Shown here: in pieces, positions 50,341 to 61,252 of the stretch | Numbering within the stretch: the stretch's first letter is position 1 | Layout of the letters: every line of letters begins with the position of its first letter | Assembly: GCA_947085045.1 (NCBI GenBank) | Contig: CAMTUU010000014.1 | Location: forward strand, 88,929 to 152,928 | Reading direction: 5' to 3' | DNA: 64,000 nt | Source: Pseudolysinimonas_A sp947085045 | GTDB taxonomy: Bacteria > Actinomycetota > Actinomycetes > Actinomycetales > Microbacteriaceae | Position numbers and translations under genes: made by a program | Notes under the pieces: model-generated | What the model saw: the letters and a program-made list of their open reading frames with translations, nothing else | What the model was told of the DNA's origin: nothing | Database searches by the model: none

Positions 50341-51135
50341 TCAGTCCTCGGTCGGGGAAGAAGAAGGGGTGCGCGCGAGAGTCAGCAGCTGCCCGAGCTC
50401 CAGCTTACCGAGATCGCGGCTCTTGCCCGACCCCAGGGTGCCGAGGTGAAGCGGGCCGAACTGACGGCGCACCAGGTCGATGACCGGGTGACCCACGGCA
50501 TCCAGCATCCGGCGCACGATGCGGTTGCGACCCGAGTGCAGAGTGATCTCGACGATGCTGCGATCGGAGCCGTCGCGCCCCGTCGACGGTTCGCCGACCA
50601 GTCGGGCCTTGTCGGCACGGATCGGCCCGTCGTCGAGGTCGAAGCCCTCGCGCAGCTTCTTGAGCGCCGCCGGGTACACCACGCCCCGCACGGTGGCGAT
50701 GTAGGTCTTCTCGACGCCGAATGACGGATGCGCGAGCACCTGGGCGAGATCGCCGTCGTTGGTCAGGATGAGCAGCCCGCTGGTGTCGGCGTCGAGTCGT
50801 CCGACGTTGAACAGCCGCTCCTCGTAGCCGGCGGTGAACTCGCGCAGGTCGCGCTTGCCCCGGTCGTCGGCCATCGACGAAACCACGCCGGTGGGCTTGT
50901 TGAGCATGACGTAGCGCTTCGAGACATCCAGCTGGATGGCGATCCCGTCGACGGCGACCTGGTCGACGGCGATGTCGACGCGACGCCCCGGCTCGGTGAT
51001 GATCTCGCCGTTGACCGAGACGCGGCCCTCGGCGATGTACTGCTCGCAGACCCGGCGCGACGCGACCCCGGCCGCCGCGAGCACCTTCTGGAGGCGTTCG
51101 CCCTGCGCCCGCCCCCCGCTCGGTGACTCGCTCAC
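50341..51135 (-). CDS. rluB: 23S rRNA pseudouridine synthase (RluB-type)
   Basis: Protein of 264 aa. S4 RNA-binding domain at the N-terminus (ERLQKVLAAAGVASRRVCEQ), then the pseudouridylate synthase core with catalytic Asp in NVGRLDADTSGLLILTNDGD. RsuA/RluB/E/F group; RluB is chosen from its place after scpB, as in other actinobacteria. It overlaps the scpB stop by 4 bp. Confidence 0.92.
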   Translation of the reverse strand: MSESPSGGRAQGERLQKVLAAAGVASRRVCEQYIAEGRVSVNGEIITEPGRRVDIAVDQVAVDGIAIQLDVSKRYVMLNKPTGVVSSMADDRGKRDLREFTAGYEERLFNVGRLDADTSGLLILTNDGDLAQVLAHPSFGVEKTYIATVRGVVYPAALKKLREGFDLDDGPIRADKARLVGEPSTGRDGSDRSIVEITLHSGRNRIVRRMLDAVGHPVIDLVRRQFGPLHLGTLGSGKSRDLGKLELGQLLTLARTPSSSPTED

Positions 51136-51737
51136 GACAGGTCGTCGAATCCGTCGCTGCCGTCGGCGAGCAGCGGCGAGATCTTCGGCAGCTCGTCGAG
51201 GGAGTTGATCCCCAGCGAGGTGAGCAACAGCGGCGAGGTCTCGTAGTGGATGGCTCCCGTCTCGGAGTCGGTGTACGCCTCCTGGATCAGCCCGCGGCCG
51301 AGCAGCGTTCGCACGACCGAGTCGACGTTGACGGCACGGATGGCGGCGACCGCACCGCGGCTGATCGGCTGCTTGTAGGCGATCACCGCGAGGGTCTCGA
51401 GCGCGGCCTGCGAGAGCTTCGTCGGGTTCTGGGTGAGCACGAACTCCTTGACGACGTCGTCGTACGCGGGGCGCACGTAGATGCGCCAGCCGCCGCCGAC
51501 CTCGCGCAGCTCGAAGCCGCGCACCGGGCCGCCGTCGGCGCCGTCGTAGTCGGCGACGAGCCGCTCGATCGACTGACGCACGGCGGCGATCGGCGAACTC
51601 AGCGCCGTGGCGAGGCTCACCAGCGCCATCGGTTCGTCGGCGACGATGAGCACCGCCTCGAGGGCGCGCTCCAGGTCGATCGGGGCACGCGGCGATGCCT
51701 CCGGCTCGACGGTGTCGGTTCCGGTGTCACGAGTCAT
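51132..51737 (-). CDS. scpB: SMC-Scp complex subunit ScpB
   Basis: Winged-helix subunit of 201 aa that joins ScpA on SMC for chromosome condensation. Family motifs: LERALEAVLIVADEPMAL, FELREVGGGWRIYVRP, and LSQAALETLAVIAYKQPISRGAVAAIRAVN. It overlaps scpA by 11 bp. Confidence 0.95.
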   Translation of the reverse strand: MTRDTGTDTVEPEASPRAPIDLERALEAVLIVADEPMALVSLATALSSPIAAVRQSIERLVADYDGADGGPVRGFELREVGGGWRIYVRPAYDDVVKEFVLTQNPTKLSQAALETLAVIAYKQPISRGAVAAIRAVNVDSVVRTLLGRGLIQEAYTDSETGAIHYETSPLLLTSLGINSLDELPKISPLLADGSDGFDDLS

Positions 51738-52560
51738 AGTCCGCCCCCAGGCTGGCGAGTGAGTCGTCGGTCCAGTGCTGCGCCGACCAGGTCAGGGTGA
51801 GTTCGCCGAGGGGCTCGATCTGCTCGAACGAGATCGCCGCGTGGCGGTACAGCTCGAGCACGGCGAGGAAGCGGGCGATCACGACGCCAGGTTGATCCAC
51901 GGCGCCGGCGATGAGTTCACGGAAGGTCACCGGACGACCGCGACGCAGCAGCGCGACGACGTGCGCCGCCTGCTCGCGGATGCTCACCAGCGGCGCATGA
52001 AGGTGGTCGAGTCCGACGGTGGGGATCTCCCGCGGTGTGAACGCGAGGGCTGCGAGCGCGGCGAAGTCGGCGGGGCTCAGCGTCCAGACGAGTTCCGGCG
52101 TCCGCGTGCGGAACTTCTCTTCGAGCCGCACCGACCGCACGTGGCGGGTCGATTCGACGTCGATCCCGCGGGCGAACCAGGATGCCGCCTCCTTGAACGC
52201 GCGGTACTGGAGCAGGCGGGCGAAGAGCAGGTCGCGGGCTTCGAGCAGCGCCACGTCTTCGGCATCCACCAGTTCGCCCTGCGGCAGCAGGCCGGCGACT
52301 TTGAGATCGAGCAGCGTGGCCGCGACGAGCAGGAACTCGCTGGCCTGGTCGAGCTCGTCCTCGGTGTCGATCCCCCGCAGGTAGGCGAGGAATTCGTCGG
52401 TCACCTTGCTGAGTGCGATGTCGGTGATGTCGAGTTCGTGCTTGGCGATCAGCGAGAGGAGGAGGTCGAACGGACCCTCGAAATTGGAGAGGGTGAGCCG
52501 GAATCCGGCGGGGGCTGCGGGGGCGGGCGCGTCGTCCACCGTTCCCATCGCAGCCGCCAT
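51727..52560 (-). CDS. scpA: SMC-Scp complex subunit ScpA
   Basis: Kleisin of 277 aa bridging the SMC heads. It begins FRLTLSNFEGPFDLLLSLIAKHELDI and continues ITDEFL-type VTDEFLAYLRG; the C-terminal winged helix is RFLAVLELYRHAAISFEQIEPLGEL. ATG 52560 or ATG 52548 may be the start; neither has a strong leader. The divergent gene begins 53 bp away. Confidence 0.95.
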   Translation of the reverse strand: MAAAMGTVDDAPAPAAPAGFRLTLSNFEGPFDLLLSLIAKHELDITDIALSKVTDEFLAYLRGIDTEDELDQASEFLLVAATLLDLKVAGLLPQGELVDAEDVALLEARDLLFARLLQYRAFKEAASWFARGIDVESTRHVRSVRLEEKFRTRTPELVWTLSPADFAALAALAFTPREIPTVGLDHLHAPLVSIREQAAHVVALLRRGRPVTFRELIAGAVDQPGVVIARFLAVLELYRHAAISFEQIEPLGELTLTWSAQHWTDDSLASLGADYDS

Positions 52561-52613
52561 GGAATCCGAGCTTAGTGAGCGGCGCGTAAGGTCGAGTGCG
52601 GGAAGGAGCCCGA

Positions 52614-53225
52614 GTGCCGCATCGCGCCAATGGCAGTTACGTCTCGAACGCCGACGCTCTCACAGCGTGGACCCCCGCCGCACGAGAGGCGCTGCTCGCG
52701 ACGGCGACGACCTACCACGCCCTGATCACCGCCGACGACCTCGCGGCGCAGGTGCAGCAGGACTCCGGCATCGCCACCGACCAGCCCGCCGGTTTCTGGG
52801 TGCGCAAGCTGCTCGACCGGGTCGCCGCCGAGGTGCAGCGTCGCGAGGAACCACCGCTCGCGTCCCTCTGCGTGCTCGACTCCGACGACGACGCCGCCGC
52901 GATGGAGCGGTTGCTGTGCTACCGCAGCTACGCGACCGACCTGCCCGCGGATGGCGGCGTGCCCGCCCGTGCCCCGCGCACGACGCTGACGGTGCGTCGC
53001 GAGCCGCGTGCCCGGGCAGCGACTCCTCGGGTGCGCGAAGCCGCGATCCCGTCGCTGCGCGAGGTCACCTGCACGAACTGCTTCATGATCGTGGCCGTGC
53101 GCGAGACCTGTTCCAGCTGCGGCGCCCCGCTGCAAGCGATCGAGGACCCGCAGGCTCCGGGGCCCCGGCAGACGGTCGCGGACCCCGCGACGAAGGAGAC
53201 GGTCAGGCGACCGCGCCGCGGGTGA
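52614..53225 (+). CDS. Hypothetical protein with C-terminal zinc ribbon
   Basis: Protein of 203 aa divergent from scpA. GTG 52614 is chosen because GGAAGGAG lies 5 bp upstream. The N-terminal half is a helical region (AAREALLATATTYHALITADDLAAQV, then GFWVRKLLDRVAAEV). The end has a four-Cys zinc ribbon (CTNCFMIV and CSSCGAPL). No known family is recognised. It sits between scpA and parA and may be a small DNA-related regulator; that is only positional inference. Its end overlaps the convergent parA stop. Confidence 0.75.
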   Translation: MPHRANGSYVSNADALTAWTPAAREALLATATTYHALITADDLAAQVQQDSGIATDQPAGFWVRKLLDRVAAEVQRREEPPLASLCVLDSDDDAAAMERLLCYRSYATDLPADGGVPARAPRTTLTVRREPRARAATPRVREAAIPSLREVTCTNCFMIVAVRETCSSCGAPLQAIEDPQAPGPRQTVADPATKETVRRPRRG

Positions 53226-54090
53226 TGAGCTCCCGCGCCAGCTGCCGGTAGGACTCGGTCACCGCGTGCTCGGGGGCGAACATGGTGATCGGCTCGGCCG
53301 CGACCGACGCGTCGGGCAGCTTCACGCTGCGCCCGATCACCGTCTCGAGCACCTGGGGGCCGAACGCCTCGACCACCCGGCTCAGCACTTCGCGGGAGTG
53401 CAGCGTGCGGGCGTCGTACATCGTCGCGAGGATCCCGTCGAGTCGGATCGCGGGGTTCAGCCGGTCGCGCACCTTCTCGACCGTCTCGACCAGCAGCGCG
53501 ACGCCGCGCAGCGCGAAGTACTCGCACTCGAGCGGGATGAGCACGCCGTGGGCGGCGGTGAGCGCGTTGATCGTCAGCAGACCGAGCGACGGCTGGCAGT
53601 CGATGAGGATGACGTCGTACTTGTCCGAAACCTGGCGCAGCACCCGAGCCAGGATCTGCTCGCGGGCCACCTCATTGACGAGGTGCACCTCTGCCGCCGA
53701 GAGGTCGATGTTCGCCGGGATGACGTCGAGGCCCGGGGTCGCCGTCTGCACGATGACATCCGAGGCCGCCGTATGGGACCCGAGCAGCAGCTCGTAGATC
53801 GTCGGCACGTCGTGGGTCGGCACGCCGAGCCCCGCGCTCAGCGCCCCCTGCGGATCGAAGTCGACCGCGAGCACCCGACGCCCGTACTCGGCGAGCGTCG
53901 CGCCCAGGTTGATGGATGTCGTCGTCTTGCCGACGCCGCCCTTCTGGTTGCACAGGGCGATGATGCGCGCCGGACCGTGCCCCTTGAGCGGGACGGGCTC
54001 GGGGAAGAAGTTCAGCGGGCGCCCCGTTGGCCCGAGAAGCGGAGCTTCGAGCCCCGGCAACTCGGTCAGATCCTCCCGGTGCCCCACCAT
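53203..54090 (-). CDS. parA: ParA/Soj-family ATPase
   Basis: Walker-type ATPase of 295 aa. The deviant Walker A is CNQKGGVGKTTTSINLGA, with the switch motifs AVDFDPQGALSAGLGV and VILIDCQPSLGLLTINAL. No separate N-terminal HTH is present. It is the scpAB-linked ParA homologue of actinobacteria, not the one beside parB at the origin, so its cargo may be other than oriC. No parB is nearby. Confidence 0.92.
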   Translation of the reverse strand: MVGHREDLTELPGLEAPLLGPTGRPLNFFPEPVPLKGHGPARIIALCNQKGGVGKTTTSINLGATLAEYGRRVLAVDFDPQGALSAGLGVPTHDVPTIYELLLGSHTAASDVIVQTATPGLDVIPANIDLSAAEVHLVNEVAREQILARVLRQVSDKYDVILIDCQPSLGLLTINALTAAHGVLIPLECEYFALRGVALLVETVEKVRDRLNPAIRLDGILATMYDARTLHSREVLSRVVEAFGPQVLETVIGRSVKLPDASVAAEPITMFAPEHAVTESYRQLARELITRGAVA

Positions 54091-54157
54091 GAGCCTGAGT
54101 GTATGTCGGGCGGACGGCGTGGCTTCGCAGGAACGCGCCCGCCGTAGACAGGTTCGA

Positions 54158-54174
54158 CTCTAGTTCAACTAGAG
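54158..54174. promoter_or_regulatory. 17-bp palindrome upstream of parA
   Basis: CTCTAGTT-C-AACTAGAG, a perfect 8-bp inverted repeat with a single-base centre, 68 bp upstream of the parA start and 36 bp after xerD ends. It does not match a LexA or Fur box. It could be an operator for parA. Confidence 0.5.
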
Positions 54175-54209
54175 GGTGAGTGTTCGGCGATCCGCCGGCG
54201 GCACCCCCG

Positions 54210-55187
54210 TCAACGCGCGCGTGGGTGCGCGGTCGCGTAGATGTCGCGGAGGGCGTCCGCGGTCACCCGGGTGTAGATCTGCGTCGTCGCGACGCTCGCG
54301 TGGCCGAGCAGTTCCTGGACGACCCGCACGTCCGCCCCGCCCTGCAACAGGTGCGTCGCGAAGGAGTGCCGGAGGCTGTGCGGCGAGATGCCGTGCTCCC
54401 CCAGTTCCTCGGCGAGGTGGGCGCGCTCGGCGGCGGCGCGGATCACGAGCCAGGCGCTCTGCCGCGACAGGCGGGCGCCGCGCATCCCGAGGAAGAGCGC
54501 CGGGGTCGCCCGTCCGCGCATCGAGAGCAGCGGACGCGAACGCACCAGGTAAGCGTCGAGGGCCGCCCGCGCGTAACTGCCGAGCGGCACGATGCGCTGC
54601 TTCGAGCCTTTGCCGAACAGGCGGATGAGGTCGGCGGCACCCTCCTCCCCGTCAGCCCCCGCACCCCGCAGGTCGTCGACGTTCAGCGACACCGCCTCCG
54701 ACACGCGGGCCCCGGTCGCATACAGCAGTTCGAGCAGCGCCCGATCGCGTAGCGACGCGGGTTCGTCGGCATCCGTCGCCGCCAGAAGCCGCTCGACCTG
54801 AGCGATCGTCAACGCCTTCGGCAAGCGGTCCGCCTGCTTCGGAGCGACGAGGTCGGCGGCGGGATCCTTCGGGATCAGACCCTCGTCGACGAGGAATCGG
54901 GTGAACCCGCGGACGCTCGACAGCATCCGCGCCACCGACGACGCGGCGAGCGGGTCGGCCCCCTGCCGCAGGCTGCGAGCGAACGTCGCGACGTGGTCGG
55001 GCCCGATCGCGGCGGCATCGACGACGCCCGCGAGCCGGACGCCGTCGAGGAACCGGGTCAGGTCGCGCCGATAGGCGGCGAGGGTGTGCGGCGACCTTCC
55101 TCGTTCGATGCCGAGATGGCGCAGGTAGCGCTCGAGTTCGACGTCGAGAGAACCGGCGGGCAGGTCGGACGAGTCAGCGTCGGGCAT
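54210..55187 (-). CDS. xerD: Tyrosine recombinase XerD
   Basis: Chromosome-dimer resolution recombinase of 325 aa. The N-terminal SAM-like domain is LERYLRHLGIERGRSPHTLAAYRRDL. The catalytic residues are Arg in ATGARVSEAVSL, His and Arg in SPHSLRHSFATHLL, His in ELLGHASVATTQ and the nucleophile Tyr in IYTRV. It overlaps the NUDIX gene by 14 bp. Confidence 0.95.
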   Translation of the reverse strand: MPDADSSDLPAGSLDVELERYLRHLGIERGRSPHTLAAYRRDLTRFLDGVRLAGVVDAAAIGPDHVATFARSLRQGADPLAASSVARMLSSVRGFTRFLVDEGLIPKDPAADLVAPKQADRLPKALTIAQVERLLAATDADEPASLRDRALLELLYATGARVSEAVSLNVDDLRGAGADGEEGAADLIRLFGKGSKQRIVPLGSYARAALDAYLVRSRPLLSMRGRATPALFLGMRGARLSRQSAWLVIRAAAERAHLAEELGEHGISPHSLRHSFATHLLQGGADVRVVQELLGHASVATTQIYTRVTADALRDIYATAHPRAR

Positions 55188-55754
55188 GCACCATCAGCGC
55201 CGCCGTGATGAGCGGGCCGTTGCGCACCCGGCCGTCGGCGATCGCCGCGAGCACGACATCCAGCGGCTCCCACCGCACCACGATCTCGGCCTCCTCATCG
55301 GTGCGATCGTGCACCTCGGGCGCCCTCGACAGGCCGCGCGCCTCGAAGATGGTGATGGTCTCGTCGCTGCCACCGGCCGACGGATGGTAGGCGACGACGC
55401 GGTGCCACTCCGCGGCGACGAGATCGGCCTCTTCGGCGAGTTCGCGCTTCGCGGCCGCCAGCGGGTCCTCGCCCGGGATGTCGAGCAGACCGGCCGGCAA
55501 CTCCCACGAGCGGGTCGCGATCGGCTGGCGGTACTGGTTGATCAGCAGCAGCCGGTCGTCGCCGTCGAACGCCGCGATCACGACGGCGCCGGTGTGCGTC
55601 ATGTATTCGCGCGCCATCGGCCGACCGCCGAAGGTCACGGTGTCGCGGACGATGTCCCACACCTTGCCGTCGAAGACCGTCTCCCGGGAGACCAGCGGGG
55701 CCGGGTCGGCGACGTCCTCGAGCGGGCCGCTGAGGAACGCGTCGCGATCCACCA

Positions 55755-55755
<1 letters not shown>
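55174..55755 (-). CDS. NUDIX hydrolase (ADP-ribose pyrophosphatase type)
   Basis: Protein of 193 aa. The Nudix box is GEDPLAAAKRELAEEADL, in the context of HTGAVVIAAFDGDDRLLLINQYRQP and SWELPAGLLD typical of ADP-ribose pyrophosphatases. The box fits GX5EX7REUXEEXGU, with ADL in place of XGU. Its ATG overlaps the pyrG stop, so it is read with pyrG, as in other actinobacteria. Confidence 0.93.
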
Positions 55756-57518
<1,763 letters not shown>

Positions 57519-57574
57519 GGGGTTTCAGCGTATCCCACCCGACCAGACGTGCGCTGTGACACGCGTACCGGGTG

Positions 57575-59281
57575 TCAGTTCCAGGACCCGTGAGCCTGCT
57601 CGAGCAGTTCGCGCGCGTGGGCGAGGGCGTGCTCGGAGTCGGGCGAACCCGACAGCAGCCGCGCCATCTCGAGCGCCCGGTCGTCGGCGTGCACGAGCCG
57701 CACGTTGCTCGTCGTGACGGATCCGTCGGTGCCCTTTTCGACCACGAGGTGGTTGGTCGAGAACGCGGCGACCTGGGCGAGGTGGGTCACGACGATGACT
57801 TGAGCCGATTCGGCGAGCCGCGCCAGGCGCCGCCCGATCTCGGTCGCGCTGGCTCCGCCGACCCCGGCATCGACCTCGTCGAAGACGAACGTGGGGACGG
57901 GGTCGGACCCCGCGAGCACGACCTCGATGGCGAGCATGACGCGCGACAGCTCGCCGCCCGACGCCCCCTTGCCCAGCGGACGCGGCTCGGCGCCGGGATG
58001 CGGCTGCAGCAGGATCGCGACATGGTCCTGCCCGGTGAGTGCCGGCTCGCGCTCGGCGACCTCGATCGTGATCCGGGCGTCGGGCATGGCGAGGGCCCGG
58101 AGTTCTTCCGACACCGCCGCCTCGAGCCGGGCGGCCGCGGCGCGGCGCAGCTCGGTGAGCCGCGCCGCCAGATCGTGCACGCGCACGAGCCCCGCCTCGA
58201 CCTCGGCGCCGAGCTGCTCGATGCGATCGGCATCGTTGTCGAGTTCGAGCAAGCGTGTGCTGCCCGACTCCAGATAGTCGACGACGTCGTCGAGCCCCGG
58301 GCCGTAGCGGCGCAGGAGGCTGTTCAGCGTCGCGCGGCGCTCCTGGATGCCCTCAAGCTCGCGCGCACCGTCGGCGTCGAGTCCGCCGAGGTAGCTCGAC
58401 AGCGAGCCGGAGATCTCGGCGAGGGCGAAGGACGCCGCAGCCAACTGCTCGGCGATCGGGGCGAGCGCGGGGTCGTGCCCGACGACACGGTCGAGCGAGC
58501 GCCGGGCCGCGTCGACGAGCTGCGACGCGTCCGCCCCGTCTCCGAGCTGGGTCGAGACCGCTTCACGCGCCTCGGTCGCCGCGATGCGCAGGTCTTCGAG
58601 ATTGGTGAGGCGCTCGGCCCGCTCGGCCAGCGCGGCGTCCTCACCGCGCTGCGGCGCCGCCGCCTCGATCTCGGCCATCGCGAGACGGAGTTCGTCGGCC
58701 TCGCGCACCCGGCGATCGCGCTCGGCGATCAGGAGGTCGAGCTCGGCGCGATCGGTCTGCCAGCGTTGGAAGGCATCCTGGTAGTCGCCGAGCAGCGCGC
58801 CGAACGGGGCACCCGCGAACCGGTCGAGGGCCTCGCGCTGGGCGAGCGCCGACTTGAGCCGGATCTGCTCCGACTGCCCGTGCACCACGACGAGGTGCGG
58901 CGCCAGTTCGGTGAGCACCCCGACCGGGGCGGCGCGACCGCCGACCGTGGCGCGACTGCGGCCATCGCTGCCGACGGAGCGGCCGATCACGAGATCGGCG
59001 CGGCCGTCGGGCCCGGCGTCGACGTCGCCGCCGGCATCCCGCACCCGCTCGGCGACGGGGCCGTCGCCCGCGACCTGCCAGTGCCCTTCGACGAGCGCCT
59101 GCGCGCTCCCCGAGCGCACGGCGCCGCTGTCACTGCGCTCGCCCAGCAGCAGGCCCAGCGCCGTCACGACCATCGTCTTCCCGGCGCCGGTCTCCCCGGT
59201 CAGGGCGGTGAAACCCGGTCCGAGCGGCAGACGAGCCTCGCCGATCACGCCGAGGTCGCGGATGGAGATCTCCTCGATCAT
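57575..59281 (-). CDS. recN: DNA repair protein RecN
   Basis: SMC-like ATPase of 568 aa for double-strand break repair. Walker A is ALTGETGAGKTMVVTAL, the coiled-coil middle spans about residues 160-370, and the signature GASGGELSRVMLAIE and Walker B TFVFDEVDAGVGG follow. It overlaps the nadK stop by 4 bp. Confidence 0.96.
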   Translation of the reverse strand: MIEEISIRDLGVIGEARLPLGPGFTALTGETGAGKTMVVTALGLLLGERSDSGAVRSGSAQALVEGHWQVAGDGPVAERVRDAGGDVDAGPDGRADLVIGRSVGSDGRSRATVGGRAAPVGVLTELAPHLVVVHGQSEQIRLKSALAQREALDRFAGAPFGALLGDYQDAFQRWQTDRAELDLLIAERDRRVREADELRLAMAEIEAAAPQRGEDAALAERAERLTNLEDLRIAATEAREAVSTQLGDGADASQLVDAARRSLDRVVGHDPALAPIAEQLAAASFALAEISGSLSSYLGGLDADGARELEGIQERRATLNSLLRRYGPGLDDVVDYLESGSTRLLELDNDADRIEQLGAEVEAGLVRVHDLAARLTELRRAAAARLEAAVSEELRALAMPDARITIEVAEREPALTGQDHVAILLQPHPGAEPRPLGKGASGGELSRVMLAIEVVLAGSDPVPTFVFDEVDAGVGGASATEIGRRLARLAESAQVIVVTHLAQVAAFSTNHLVVEKGTDGSVTTSNVRLVHADDRALEMARLLSGSPDSEHALAHARELLEQAHGSWN

Positions 59282-60228
59282 CTCTCCCCGCGCTCTTCCG
59301 GCGACGACCTCGCCCCTTCCTCGGAGGCGGGGCCGCGCCAGCCGGCGACCGGGAGGCCGAACTTGTTGACGAGCCGCTCCGCGAACGGACGCGGGCTGAG
59401 CCGGGCGAGCCGCACCGGGATCGGCGAGCGGCGGACGACGACCCGAGCGGCCGCCGGCAGGTCGAAGGCGCGACGCCCGTCGGCCCAGAGGACGCCCGTG
59501 CCCGGGGTGCGGCGCAGCAGCTCGACCGCCAGGGCCGACTCCGGTCCCACGACGAGCGGACGCGCGAAGAGCGCGTGAGCCGAGAGCGGCACCATGAGCA
59601 GCGCTTCGACCGTGGGCCAGACCACGGGACCGCCGGCGGAGAACGAGTAGGCCGTCGAACCGGTGGGCGTCGACATGACGACCCCGTCGCAGCCGAAGGT
59701 CGAGATGGGCCGGCCGTCGACCTCGATCGCGACCTCCAGAGAGCGCTCGCGACTCGCCTTCTCGACCGAGGCCTCGTTGAGCGCCCAGGTCTCGTAGACG
59801 ACCTCGGCGTCGACTTTCACGCGCACCGAGAGCGTCATGCGCTCCTCGACCACGTACTCGCGGGCGAGGACGCGTTCGACCGTCGCCCGGAGGTCTTCGC
59901 GTTCGGCCTCGGCGAGGAAGCCGACGTGTCCGAGATTGACGCCGAGCAGCGGAGCATCGCAGCCGCGCGCGATCTCCGCCGCGCGCAGGATGGTGCCGTC
60001 GCCGCCGAGCACGATCACGAGCTCGAGGTCTTTCTGAGCGACATCGGTGCCGAGGATCGCGACCGGGTCGAGGTCGGGGGCCGCGTCGATGAGGTCGCGG
60101 TGCTCGTCGGGCGAGAGCACGGGCGTGAAGCCGGCGGCCAGGATCTGACGGCAGACCTCGACTCCGGCCTCGAGCGAGTCGGGTCGGCCGGTGTGCGCGA
60201 CGACGAGCAGGTGGCGGGCGTCAGGCAC
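59278..60228 (-). CDS. nadK: NAD kinase
   Basis: ATP-dependent NAD kinase of 316 aa. It contains the GGDGT motif (VIVLGGDGTILRAAE), LGVNLGHVGFLAEAE and the second conserved site DGVVMSTPTGSTAYSFSAGG. It makes NADP. It is coupled to recN by a 4-bp overlap. Confidence 0.97.
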   Translation of the reverse strand: MPDARHLLVVAHTGRPDSLEAGVEVCRQILAAGFTPVLSPDEHRDLIDAAPDLDPVAILGTDVAQKDLELVIVLGGDGTILRAAEIARGCDAPLLGVNLGHVGFLAEAEREDLRATVERVLAREYVVEERMTLSVRVKVDAEVVYETWALNEASVEKASRERSLEVAIEVDGRPISTFGCDGVVMSTPTGSTAYSFSAGGPVVWPTVEALLMVPLSAHALFARPLVVGPESALAVELLRRTPGTGVLWADGRRAFDLPAAARVVVRRSPIPVRLARLSPRPFAERLVNKFGLPVAGWRGPASEEGARSSPEERGER

Positions 60229-60285
60229 CGTGATCCTCTCGGTCGGTCGTGCAGCGGGTGCGTCAGGGGGTCGGGCCCTCGGCCG

Positions 60286-61083
60286 TCAGGGCAGAGCGCC
60301 GATCGCCCTCTCCCATTCTGGGGGATCGGATCCGACAGCGGCTCGTGCCCAGAGCAGATACTCCTGATTCCCGTTACCCCCCAGCACTGGGGAGGGGATG
60401 ATGCCCGCCGTCGCGAGGCCGGCATCCCACGCCGCCCACATGACGCCGCTGACGGCATCCCGACGCAGGCCCGGATCGCGGACGATGCCTTCGCGCACGC
60501 CCTGCCGACCGACCTCGAACTGCGGCTTTACCAGGAAGACGAAATCGGCCTCGACCCCGACCGTCGCGACGAGCGCGGGGATCACCTGGCTGAGCGAGAT
60601 GAACGAGAGGTCACCGACCACGAGATCCGGCCGCTCGGCGGTTCCGGATGCCGCTGCGAGTCCGGCGGCGTCGAGAGCTCGCGCGTTGACCCCTTCCACG
60701 ACACGCACCCGCCGATCGGATCTCACGGTCGGCGCGAGCTGCCCGTGACCCACATCGAGCGCGATGACCTCCCGCGCCCCGCGTTCGAGCAGCACCTGCG
60801 TGAAGCCCCCGGTCGACGCGCCGACGTCGAGGGCGAGCCGCCCCGCGGGATCGACCGGGAACGCGTCGAGCGCCCCGATCAGCTTCAGCGCCGCCCGGCC
60901 GACGTACCGGTCCTCGCCGTCGATCGTGATCGCGGCATCCTGACCGACCCTCGTCGCGGGTTTCACCACCGCGCGGCCATCGACCTGCACGCGGCCCTCC
61001 TCGATCGCGGCGACCGCGAGGGCGCGTGAGCGGGCGAGACCGCGCCGCACCAGCTCGGCGTCGAGGCGCGTCGGGTCGGGCAC
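60286..61083 (-). CDS. tlyA: TlyA-family rRNA 2'-O-methyltransferase
   Basis: Protein of 265 aa with an N-terminal S4 domain (RLDAELVRRGLARSRALAVA) and an FtsJ-like methyltransferase with SAM motif ALDVGASTGGFTQVLL. The family methylates 16S and 23S rRNA at subunit interface sites (known for Mycobacterium TlyA and capreomycin sensitivity). Confidence 0.94.
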   Translation of the reverse strand: MPDPTRLDAELVRRGLARSRALAVAAIEEGRVQVDGRAVVKPATRVGQDAAITIDGEDRYVGRAALKLIGALDAFPVDPAGRLALDVGASTGGFTQVLLERGAREVIALDVGHGQLAPTVRSDRRVRVVEGVNARALDAAGLAAASGTAERPDLVVGDLSFISLSQVIPALVATVGVEADFVFLVKPQFEVGRQGVREGIVRDPGLRRDAVSGVMWAAWDAGLATAGIIPSPVLGGNGNQEYLLWARAAVGSDPPEWERAIGALP

Positions 61084-61084
61084 G

Positions 61085-61252
61085 CTAGGCCGAGACGCGC
61101 GCGTCGCCGGATTCGAGCGCCGCCTGCAGCTCCTCGTAGACCTGGGCGAGATGCTCGGCCCGGGTCTCGAGCGGCTGGTCCTCGATGACCCTGAGCCGGG
61201 ACAGCAAAGCCCCGCCTTCGTCGCCGAATCCGGAACGGTCGTCGTCGGTCAT
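61085..61252 (-). CDS. Small hypothetical protein between tlyA and HAD hydrolase
   Basis: Protein of 55 aa: an acidic, Gly-rich start and an amphipathic helix (ETRAEHLAQVYEELQAALE). Its ATG overlaps the HAD stop by 4 bp and it ends 1 bp before tlyA, so it is in the operon. Similar short proteins at this position are common in actinobacteria. No function known. Confidence 0.78.
   Translation of the reverse strand: MTDDDRSGFGDEGGALLSRLRVIEDQPLETRAEHLAQVYEELQAALESGDARVSA

Noticed and set aside
54158..54174. LexA (SOS) box before parA
   Set aside because: It does not match the actinobacterial SOS consensus TCGAAC-N4-GTTCGA.
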